Below, piece after piece: positions 1 to 6,289 of a stretch of 6,289 bases of DNA (positions are counted from its first letter, which is position 1; each line of letters opens with the position of its first letter). Source of the DNA: Acidobacteriota bacterium. GTDB lineage: Bacteria; Acidobacteriota; Terriglobia; Terriglobales; Acidobacteriaceae. The stretch spans positions 1-6,289 of the forward strand of contig JAKART010000152.1 of NCBI GenBank assembly GCA_021819255.1, in the 5' to 3' direction. The position numbers were made by a program, and so were the translations under genes. The notes below the pieces were generated by a model that saw nothing but the letters and a program-made list of their open reading frames with translations, searched no databases and had not been told where the DNA came from.

Positions 1-1193
<1,193 letters not shown>

Positions 1194-1223
1194 TAAGTGT
1201 GAGTTTGAGGCTATCCTGATCCT

Positions 1224-2228
1224 GTGAAGCTAACTTCCCATCCACGGCGGCGTCCCAAAAGGAGGGTGGCGCCAATCCGTTCTCATCGTCTGCTGGCTCC
1301 TGTGATCGCCGGCTGGCTGGTGCCGATGCTGGCCTGGACCGGGGGATCGGTCCCCATGCGCGCGCAAGCTTTGCCGGCAAACCCACCAACCGCCGGCCTC
1401 GTCCCGCCCCCCCCGGCCAGCTCGGCTCCGGCTACCGGCTCCGCCGCGCAATTGCCGCATCGGGCCCAGGTTCTCTATGCCAACGGCCAGCTCCAAGTGA
1501 GGGCTCAAAACTCCAGCCTCAACCAGATTCTGCGCACTATCTCCCAGCAGACCGGTCTCCAGATCACGGGGGGAGTTCAGGAACAGCGGGTCTTCGGGGA
1601 CTACGGTCCGGCCTCCATCTCCAATGTGCTGAGCACGCTGCTGGACGGCGCGGGAGCGAATGTAATGATCCTGGCGGGCGACGCCCACCATCCGCCTCAG
1701 CTCATCTTGACTCCCGACAACGGAGGGCCCGAACTCCCCAGCCCGACCTCTCCGGCCTATGCCATGTACGATGAGAGCAAGGATGCGGAGTCGCCGGTGC
1801 CTCCACCAGCGAAGCCGGGCGCGGGTTCCCCGGCCACCGCCAGCTCGCCCGGCGGTGGCATGGCGAAGCCCCCCGTACCCTCTTTCCTGTCTCGCGCCAT
1901 GCCCACCGCGGGGCCCGGCGCAACTCCGAAGAGCGCCTCCGCCACACCGCTGAAGAATGCCCCGGCGCCGGCGCCGCAGTCCCAGCCACAGCCTGCAACC
2001 ACGGCTGGAGCCGGCGCCGCGCCCACCCGGGTTTTGACTCCTGAGATGGTCGAGCATGAGCTTCTGCAGATGCAGCAAGCGCGGGCTGCGCAACAAAAAG
2101 CAAAGTTGAAAGAGCTGGACACCAAGGTGCAGCAGGAGCAGTCTCAAGCGGCTAAGGCGGCGGCCACAAGCAAGACGCCAGCCACTCCTCCAAGCCAGCC
2201 GGTCGGCAGCGCATCTCCTCAGCCCTGA
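1224..2228 (+). CDS. Exported STN-domain protein with Pro/Ala-rich linker and charged C-terminal helix
   Basis: A 334-residue protein. The N-terminus is a signal peptide: a very basic stretch (residues 8-22, many Arg), a hydrophobic core at about 23-39, and likely cleavage after the Arg-Ala-Gln-Ala near residue 49. Residues 83-150 match the secretin/TonB short N-terminal (STN) pattern, a small periplasmic alpha/beta fold: a strand around L-Q-V-R-A, a helix around L-N-Q-I-L-R-T-I-S, then T-G-L-Q-I and an S-I-S-N-V-L-S-T-L-L helix. Residues 165-268 are low-complexity Pro/Ala/Ser. Residues 271-312 are charged and Gln-rich, probably a helix or coiled coil. No secretin pore or TonB barrel follows, so it is not a secretin itself; a periplasmic scaffold or accessory role is inference. 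The GTG at 1224 has only a weak upstream purine run; AAAAGGAGG at 1257-1265 abuts an in-frame GTG at 1266 with no spacing. The start is therefore uncertain by up to about 14 codons. Confidence 0.85.
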   Translation: MKLTSHPRRRPKRRVAPIRSHRLLAPVIAGWLVPMLAWTGGSVPMRAQALPANPPTAGLVPPPPASSAPATGSAAQLPHRAQVLYANGQLQVRAQNSSLNQILRTISQQTGLQITGGVQEQRVFGDYGPASISNVLSTLLDGAGANVMILAGDAHHPPQLILTPDNGGPELPSPTSPAYAMYDESKDAESPVPPPAKPGAGSPATASSPGGGMAKPPVPSFLSRAMPTAGPGATPKSASATPLKNAPAPAPQSQPQPATTAGAGAAPTRVLTPEMVEHELLQMQQARAAQQKAKLKELDTKVQQEQSQAAKAAATSKTPATPPSQPVGSASPQP

Positions 2229-2548
2229 GCCATAGCAGACGCATCACGCTCTCGGTGTGCGTGAATCCTTCGCCAGGTTCGACCAGCCGCACCGGCCAGA
2301 GAGCTTGGCCCCTGCACCTGCAATCAAGTGCTCAGAGGAACAGAAGACAGACGCTGGCCAACCCAGCCCTGGCCAAGACAGGCGCTGGAACTCGTGAGAC
2401 CACGCTCCTTGCCGGGGCGTCGCATTGAACCAACTTCTGGAGCACTTTTCATGTTGCTGGGGATCCCGATCAGGCTTGCAGGGGCGTTTTCATCGGGGGA
2501 TACGCCCGTCGAAGCCTCGGCGCCCCCTCCATCTGCAACGAAAATGCA
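2229..2548. other. Intergenic stretch without a supported gene
   Basis: About 320 bases between the end of the STN-protein gene and the end of the minus-strand small membrane protein gene, which converge here. Apart from the weak hairpin next to 2228 I see no structured element. The forward frame 2328-2606 has no ribosome site and runs through the small gene on the opposite strand. A possible GGGCGT/ACGCCC pairing around 2483-2509 has a long loop and no T-tract. Confidence 0.5.
2239..2262 (+). terminator. Weak stem-loop after the STN-protein gene
   Basis: Ten bases after the TGA, ACGCA-t-CAC (2239-2247) can pair with GTGTGCGT (2255-2262): eight pairs, one bulged T and a seven-base loop. No T-run follows, so if it ends transcription it is not a classic intrinsic terminator. 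Confidence 0.3.
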
Positions 2549-2716
2549 TCAACGGTTGGCGTTGACACTGACGGCCGCCGCCAGTTCACGCCGCGAGGTG
2601 GACTGAACATGGACATCAAAAGCCCGGAAGATTGCCAGGCAGATTCCATATGCCAGCAGCACTCCGAGCGCAAGAGATGCAAAGACAGCTCCCACCAGCA
2701 GAATCGTCAAACCCAT
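2549..2716 (-). CDS. Small single-span membrane protein, 55 residues
   Basis: ATG at 2716-2714 to TGA at 2551-2549. Residues 3-31 are a strong hydrophobic helix (L-T-I-L-L-V-G-A-V-F at its start, closing near I-F-R-A-F), followed by a 24-residue polar tail with an S-R-R-E segment. An AGAGGAGAG purine run at 2733-2725 is a good ribosome site at normal spacing. The mix of hydrophobic codons, a clean start signal and a polar Arg-bearing tail makes this look real despite its size. The opposite-strand frames here give only polar, unstructured peptides. From memory it resembles tiny membrane proteins in acidobacterial genomes; the function is unknown. It is transcribed away from the Crp-like regulator gene, so the 550-bp gap between them may hold both promoters. 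It converges on the STN-protein gene. Confidence 0.8.
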   Translation of the reverse strand: MGLTILLVGAVFASLALGVLLAYGICLAIFRAFDVHVQSTSRRELAAAVSVNANR

Positions 2717-3063
2717 CCGAAGAACTCTCCTCTGGCCGCGCCCGCTGCCGTTTCTCTCCCTGCAGCAAGCAGAATCAACGGCGATTCCCCGGCCAAAGCT
2801 ATTGTGGACGATTCAGCAGAACTCTGGAACAGGAAACGATGCAACCCCTAGTATCGAATGATATTCCATAACCCGTCTCTTCACCTGCCGGACCCCACGC
2901 GGAACTCACGGCGCGCGCCTGCTCAGGCTCGCGACCAAGGTCTTTGCCGCCCGGCTTTTGCTGGAAAGCTTCCCCAAGCCGGCGGCTCTTCGCATTGCCG
3001 GAGGCCAGGACGCAAGATAGCTCCAAACCGTTCAAACTGCGGTTGGAAGGAGAGTTCTCCTCG
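2717..3063. other. Divergent intergenic region, left part
   Basis: No frame here has both a ribosome site and a protein-like composition. The forward frame from 2858 and the reverse frame 2799-3080 lack Shine-Dalgarno sequences and resemble no family I know. By position the region should hold the promoter of the minus-strand small membrane protein and possibly part of the regulator gene's leader. I could not pick a confident -35/-10 pair. Confidence 0.5.
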
Positions 3064-3125
3064 TCAGGCTTATCTTGCATTGGACAAGAGCCCCGCCCTC
3101 AGGCTCATCGCCTGTTGGACAAGAG
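3064..3125 (+). repeat. 27-bp imperfect direct repeat upstream of the regulator gene
   Basis: The segments 3064-3090 and 3099-3125 align without gaps: TCAGGCT, one variable base, ATC, five variable bases, TTGGACAAGAG. That is 21 of 27 positions identical, with a start-to-start period of 35 bp. Conserved ends around a variable core suggest either two copies of a protein-binding site or a duplicated promoter segment, since TTGGAC resembles a -35 box. No good -10 box sits at the expected distance. The pair lies 142 bp upstream of the proposed regulator start. Confidence 0.75.
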
Positions 3126-3253
3126 TGAAAGTTGCTTAAGCCGCCGATTCTATGCCATCCTTTTACGCATCACTGGCTAGCGATTCTCCGTACCACCTGG
3201 AATTCGGCTGTACTCTCAGCACGTAGCTGTTCCCGGCTGTCCCCAAAATGGGT

Positions 3254-3260
3254 AAGGAGG
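3254..3260 (+). promoter_or_regulatory. Strong Shine-Dalgarno that decides the regulator start
   Basis: AAGGAGG, a full match to the anti-Shine-Dalgarno complement, is followed by six bases and then ATT at 3267 in the regulator's frame. No in-frame ATG, GTG or TTG lies between the TTG at 3132 and the codons inside the nucleotide-binding fold. This site is the main evidence for an ATT start. Confidence 0.7.
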
Positions 3261-3266
3261 TCTGCC

Positions 3267-4019
3267 ATTCTCCGGCGTACCTGCGTCAACACCGCCAACT
3301 GCACCCTCCGTCCGCAGGCTCTGTGCCCGTTTTCTCCGCAGGCTCTGCGCCGCTTGCGCACCATGGGTGAGTGCATCTCCCTCGCGGCCAACGACATCAT
3401 TCTGCAGGAGGGGTATCCCGCCGATCACGTTGTTCTTCTCTGTACCGGCCAGGCCAAACTGCTCACCTCCTCTTCGGAAGGACGTCTGCTCATCCTCCGC
3501 ACCGCCAACTCCCTGGAAATTCTCGGCCTGGAAGCGGTACTTGGGAGCTCGGTCTACTCCGTAACTGCGCAGGCCCTTGGCCCCTGCACCGTGATGTCCA
3601 TCCCTCGCGAGGAGTTCCTCAGCATCATGGACTCTGACTCTCAGGTCAGCCAGTTATCCATGCAAGCGCTGGCGCGCGACTTCAGTTGCGCTGTCCTGGC
3701 AGCCCGGCGTCTCGCCTTGTCCACGTCCGCCGCCGGCAAGCTGGCCTGCGCCCTGCTGGATTGGACCCAGGCGCACCAGTCTGGCGACACACGCTCCCGC
3801 GATCATCTCCCCGTGAGCTTCCCAGCCCACGTCACCCACGAAGAGCTCGGCAGCATGTCGGGACTTTCCCGCGAAACCGTCTGCCGTCTGATTGCTCAAT
3901 TCCGCCGCGAAGGCCTGATCCGCCTCAACCACCGCTTCATTACGCTGGTTGACCCGGATCGTCTCGAGGGCCTCTACTGTGAGAGACCGCATCCCGCGCC
4001 GTCTCGCACATCTTCCTGA
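3267..4019 (+). CDS. Crp/Fnr-family transcriptional regulator, probable ATT start
   Basis: From ATT at 3267 the protein is 250 residues, normal for the family; from the far TTG at 3132 it would be 295 with a 45-residue leader unlike anything in the family. Residues 1-22 hold three cysteines (6, 12, 20) in C-X5-C-X7-C spacing, then F-S-P-Q-A-L as in acidobacterial Crp-like proteins. Residues 23-120 are the cyclic-nucleotide-binding-type beta roll (E-G-Y-P-A-D-H-V...C-T-G-Q-A-K-L). The phosphate-binding cassette reads S-S-V-Y-S-V-T-A in place of Crp's E-R-S-A, so cAMP binding in the usual way is unlikely. A long dimerisation helix follows, then a winged helix-turn-helix at about 185-235. Its recognition helix, S-R-E-T-V-C-R, keeps Arg202, Glu203 and Arg207, the residues with which Crp reads TGTGA. 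A perfect TGTGA-N6-TCACA site lies downstream before sucA. The cysteine spacing differs from Fnr and there is no Cys at the Fnr Cys122 position, so a classic Fnr cluster is doubtful. Confidence 0.92.
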   Translation: MLRRTCVNTANCTLRPQALCPFSPQALRRLRTMGECISLAANDIILQEGYPADHVVLLCTGQAKLLTSSSEGRLLILRTANSLEILGLEAVLGSSVYSVTAQALGPCTVMSIPREEFLSIMDSDSQVSQLSMQALARDFSCAVLAARRLALSTSAAGKLACALLDWTQAHQSGDTRSRDHLPVSFPAHVTHEELGSMSGLSRETVCRLIAQFRREGLIRLNHRFITLVDPDRLEGLYCERPHPAPSRTSS

Positions 4020-4250
4020 AGCCAGGACAGCGAGCGCCGCCCAACCATTCACAGGCGGAAGATTGCCCAGGAACTCAGGCTCCGCCAACAGCCTCTGCGA
4101 GGCGCGTGCCCTTGCGCTCTGGATCGACGAGTTCGAAAGCTGATGCCGGCTCTCCGTCACAAGAGCGACAACTTCCGCTCCCTCCCGGTCATGCTTCCGG
4201 GCGCCCTGGATGGACCCCCGAGGCCGGTGGCTTCTGCTTGAATTAAATTC
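4020..4250. other. 3' flank of the regulator gene, no gene seen
   Basis: About 230 bases between the regulator stop and the stem-loop. Stop-free stretches exist in some frames, including a reverse frame that overlaps the regulator, but none has a ribosome site or recognisable content. I read it as untranslated 3' sequence. Confidence 0.5.
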
Positions 4251-4284
4251 GATTGCCGCTCGAGAGGGACCTCGAGCGGCAATC
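4251..4284 (+). terminator. Perfect 14-bp stem-loop, probable terminator
   Basis: GATTGCCGCTCGAG (4251-4264) and its exact reverse complement (4271-4284) flank a six-base loop, AGGGAC. The forward side is followed by TCTCTATCC, a poor T-tract; the reverse side is followed by GAATTTAATT, somewhat better. It probably ends the regulator transcript and may insulate sucA from it. It could work in both directions, although no reverse gene ends here that I can see. Confidence 0.7.
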
Positions 4285-4632
4285 TCTCTATCCTGAGACC
4301 CTTTCTCCCAAGAGAGCCCCGAATAGAGCTTCAGCGACCGGTAGTCACCGTCCTGCCGACAGCAAATTCACCGGCTGAAGATCATTCCCAGCACATCGCT
4401 GCTCCAGGTCTTGTTCCTTTTCTCCGAGCAGCGAACAATGTCTTCCTTCTCCTTGGCCAAGGTCACCAGGACCAAGAGCGGAGGACAAGATAACCTGCTT
4501 CGATATCCAGCGCACGGTCCGGTGCAGGTATAGAAGCTCGGATACGCTCCCTGCACCTCCTCGGGAGTTCCCTTCGAGTGCATCGCAAAATCTCCGACAA
4601 CTTCATCCTGATGCCGGCGCGGGAGGACCGTC
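4285..4632. other. Upstream region of sucA, no supported gene
   Basis: About 350 bases between the stem-loop and the palindrome. A reverse frame at 4368-4583 (71 codons) has ATG with GGAG eight bases before it and third positions roughly 70% GC, so a small unknown protein cannot be excluded. It has no recognisable domain, membrane span or Cys-pair motif, and I give it about one chance in five. Otherwise I see no structured RNA or promoter that I can defend. Confidence 0.4.
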
Positions 4633-4648
4633 TGTGATATGGATCACA
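4633..4648. promoter_or_regulatory. Crp-type operator, perfect TGTGA-N6-TCACA
   Basis: TGTGATATGGATCACA is a palindrome with six perfect base matches per arm (TGTGAT/ATCACA) and the exact half-sites and spacing of the Crp consensus. It lies 49 bp upstream of the sucA ATG. The Crp-like regulator encoded just upstream has the matching recognition-helix residues. Activation or repression cannot be told, because the sucA transcription start is not evident. Confidence 0.75.
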
Positions 4649-4697
4649 CGCCATCCCACTCGCCCCGAAAAGCGCTCCCATGCCATTCTAGAAGTGC

Positions 4698-6289
4698 ATG
4701 CCTTCCACTTCACGAGAATCGACCTTTGACATCTTTCGCCGCTGGGGCTATCTCCAGGCTTCTCTCGACCCGCTCGGGCAGTTCCTTCCACCCCAGCCCT
4801 TCCCCATCTCCCAACCTCCCGAGGAAGAGTCCACCGACACTCGGGAAGCTCGCCGCATCTACTGCTCTTCCATTGGCGCCGAGTTCCTGCACATCCCCTC
4901 CCTGGAACGGCGCGTCTGGATCCAGGAGCGTCTTGAAGGCGGCTCGGCCGTCTCCACCCCAAGCCTCCTCACACCCAATCGGATTCTCTCCGGCCTCATC
5001 CGCGCGGACATTTTTGAGCAGGTCATCCAGCAGCGCTATCCCGGCACCAAGCGCTTCTCTCTCGAAGGCCTTACCGTCCTCATCCCCTTCCTGGATCAGC
5101 TTTTCACCACCGCCGCCGAGGGTGGCGTCAACCGTTCCCTCTTCGCCATGAGCCATCGCGGCCGCCTCAACGTCATGGTCAACACCGTCGGCCGAGCCTC
5201 CCGCGAGATCTTCACGAAATTCGAAGACGTAGACCCGCGCAGCACCCTGGGCGGCGGAGACGTCAAGTACCACATTGGAGCGACTGGCGAGTTTCTCACC
5301 GCGCTGGGCAAGACCGTTCATCTCCATCTGGCCTCAAATCCCAGCCACCTGGAGGCCGCCGACCCGGTCATTATGGGCCGCACCCGCGCTTATCAGGAGC
5401 GGCTGGCCAAGGATGGAACCACAGCGGACTTTCTGCAGGCCCGCAACCAGGTTCTGCCCATGATTCTGCACGGCGATGCCGCCTTTGCCGGCCAGGGCAT
5501 CTGGGCCGAATCCCTGAACCTCGCCTCCCTGCACGGCTATAACATCGGTGGCGCCATCCAGGTGATCGTCAACAATCTTCTCGGCTTTACCGCGCTCCCC
5601 GGGGAGTCCAACTCATCCCGCTTCGCCTCTGATCTGGCCAAGCGCCTGCCCATCCCTGTCTTCCATGTCAACGCGGAGGATCCCCAGGCCGTGGTCCGCG
5701 TCGCGGCGCTGGCTGCGGAGTACCGCCAAACCTTCCACTCCGATGTCGTGGTAGACCTGATCGGTTACCGCCGCCACGGTCACTCGGAGGTAGACGACCC
5801 CACCATCACCCAGCCGCTGCGCTACGCCAAGATCAAGGATCATCCGCCTCTCTATCAGATTTACGCCCAGAAGAACCATATAGACCCGGCAGCGGAGGCC
5901 GCGCAAGTCCGCGCCCTCTTTCTGGAGGAGCAAAAAACCGCCACGCGAGCCAGCCGTAAACCCCGTCTCTTTGACATCCGTCCCTACTGGGATCCCTACT
6001 ACGGCGGACCGCTTCGCCCCGAGGACAACCCCGTCACCGGCCTGCAGGCCGGTGAGATCGCCTCCCTCGCCACCGCCCTCACCACCGTCCCGCAGGGCTT
6101 TCACCTTCATCCGAAGGTTGCCAAGCTGCTGGAGCAGCGCGCCGAGATGGGAGATGGGAAAAAGCCCGTCGACTATGGGCTGGCCGAGTTGCTGGCCTAC
6201 GCCTCCCTGCTCAAGGCCGGCGCGCCGGTGCGCCTCTCCGGCCAGGACTCCCAGCGTGGCACGTTCAATCAGCGTCACTCGGTTCTCGT
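4698..6289 (+). CDS. sucA: 2-oxoglutarate dehydrogenase E1 component, N-terminal 530 residues (runs off the right edge)
   Basis: This is the thiamine-diphosphate-dependent E1 of the 2-oxoglutarate dehydrogenase complex, which decarboxylates 2-oxoglutarate in the TCA cycle and passes the succinyl group to the E2 lipoyl domain in the cytoplasm. Motifs in order: R-W-G-Y-L-Q-A-S-L-D-P-L-G (15-27), S-L-E-G (121-124), M-S-H-R-G-R-L-N-V (151-159), D-V-K-Y-H-I-G (188-194), N-P-S-H-L-E (214-219), the ThDP/Mg motif from G-D-A-A-F (259-263) to V-N-N (291-293), F-H-V-N-A-E-D-P (322-329), Y-R-R-H-G-H-S-E (357-364) and L-S-G-Q-D-S-Q-R-G-T-F (513-523). The ATG at 4698 is the first possible start, because an in-frame TAG lies three codons upstream. 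Compared with E. coli SucA (933 residues) the protein begins at about residue 85, so the N-terminal segment that docks E1 onto E2 is missing. No clear Shine-Dalgarno precedes the ATG. A Crp-type operator lies upstream. Confidence 0.97.
   Translation, partial: MPSTSRESTFDIFRRWGYLQASLDPLGQFLPPQPFPISQPPEEESTDTREARRIYCSSIGAEFLHIPSLERRVWIQERLEGGSAVSTPSLLTPNRILSGLIRADIFEQVIQQRYPGTKRFSLEGLTVLIPFLDQLFTTAAEGGVNRSLFAMSHRGRLNVMVNTVGRASREIFTKFEDVDPRSTLGGGDVKYHIGATGEFLTALGKTVHLHLASNPSHLEAADPVIMGRTRAYQERLAKDGTTADFLQARNQVLPMILHGDAAFAGQGIWAESLNLASLHGYNIGGAIQVIVNNLLGFTALPGESNSSRFASDLAKRLPIPVFHVNAEDPQAVVRVAALAAEYRQTFHSDVVVDLIGYRRHGHSEVDDPTITQPLRYAKIKDHPPLYQIYAQKNHIDPAAEAAQVRALFLEEQKTATRASRKPRLFDIRPYWDPYYGGPLRPEDNPVTGLQAGEIASLATALTTVPQGFHLHPKVAKLLEQRAEMGDGKKPVDYGLAELLAYASLLKAGAPVRLSGQDSQRGTFNQRHSVL

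Noticed and set aside
1230..2147. Long reverse frame of 305 codons opposite the STN protein
   Set aside because: Arg/Gly/Leu-rich composition typical of an antisense shadow of a GC-rich gene; no domain, signal or ribosome site.
2482..2520. GC-rich hairpin region considered as a riboswitch such as the fluoride type
   Set aside because: The conserved core bases of that class are absent and no gene follows in a position to be controlled.
2609..2871. Two forward frames over and after the small membrane protein gene
   Set aside because: Polar, Ser/Gln-rich, no ribosome site; they are the antisense of the convincing 55-residue membrane protein in part and featureless in the rest.
2799..3139. Forward and reverse frames of about 93 codons before the regulator
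   Set aside because: Neither has a Shine-Dalgarno sequence or recognisable motif, and they overlap each other almost completely.
3248..3370. ATG at 3248 as the regulator start
   Set aside because: It is in a different frame and reaches a TGA after 40 codons; the Shine-Dalgarno lies downstream of it rather than upstream.
2304..3590. Exact 15-bp match, CTTGGCCCCTGCACC, at 2304-2318 and 3576-3590
   Set aside because: One copy is coding sequence for Leu-Gly-Pro-Cys-Thr in the regulator; flanks do not align, so chance in GC-rich DNA is the likely cause.
3654..4160. Reverse frame of 168 codons opposite the regulator
   Set aside because: Antisense shadow of a clear Crp/Fnr coding region.
4710..5327. 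Reverse frame of 205 codons opposite sucA, and another at 5613-6278
   Set aside because: Both lie antisense to unmistakable SucA motifs; their Gly/Ala/Leu/Asp content reflects the codon bias of sucA.

Overview
The window is GC-rich bacterial DNA, most likely from an Acidobacteriota genome of the Terriglobia/Acidobacteriaceae type. That assignment is an inference. It rests on a 2-oxoglutarate dehydrogenase E1 that opens directly with a FRRWGYLQASLDPLG-type segment, on a secreted STN-domain protein with a Pro/Ala-rich tail, on a tiny single-span membrane protein, and on a secreted protein of unknown function that resembles proteins I recall from that phylum. No 16S or other decisive marker is present.

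Layout from left to right. Bases 1-808 hold the 5' part of a minus-strand gene for an exported protein of unknown function, which runs off the left edge. Bases 809-1223 separate it from a divergent plus-strand gene and contain a 156-bp array of 26 uninterrupted GCCGGN hexamers. Bases 1224-2228 encode an exported protein with one STN (secretin/TonB short N-terminal) domain, a long Pro/Ala-rich linker and a charged C-terminal helix. Bases 2229-3266 are mostly non-coding but contain a 55-residue membrane protein gene on the minus strand (2549-2716) and a 27-bp imperfect direct repeat (3064-3125). Bases 3267-4019 encode a Crp/Fnr-family regulator that appears to start at an unusual ATT codon behind a very good Shine-Dalgarno sequence. 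Bases 4020-4697 are non-coding; they carry a perfect 14-bp stem-loop and, close to the next gene, a perfect TGTGA-N6-TCACA palindrome. From 4698 to the right edge lies the first 530 codons of sucA, the E1 subunit of 2-oxoglutarate dehydrogenase.

The most coherent biological reading is a regulator next to its probable target. The Crp-like protein keeps the Arg-Glu...Arg recognition-helix residues that E. coli Crp uses to read TGTGA, and a perfect Crp-type operator lies 49 bp upstream of sucA. The protein lacks the Arg-Ser pair that holds cAMP in E. coli Crp, so its effector is unknown. The left half, with two exported proteins flanking a hexamer array, has no evident functional tie to the right half. 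I found no RNA gene, CRISPR array, insertion sequence or phage gene.
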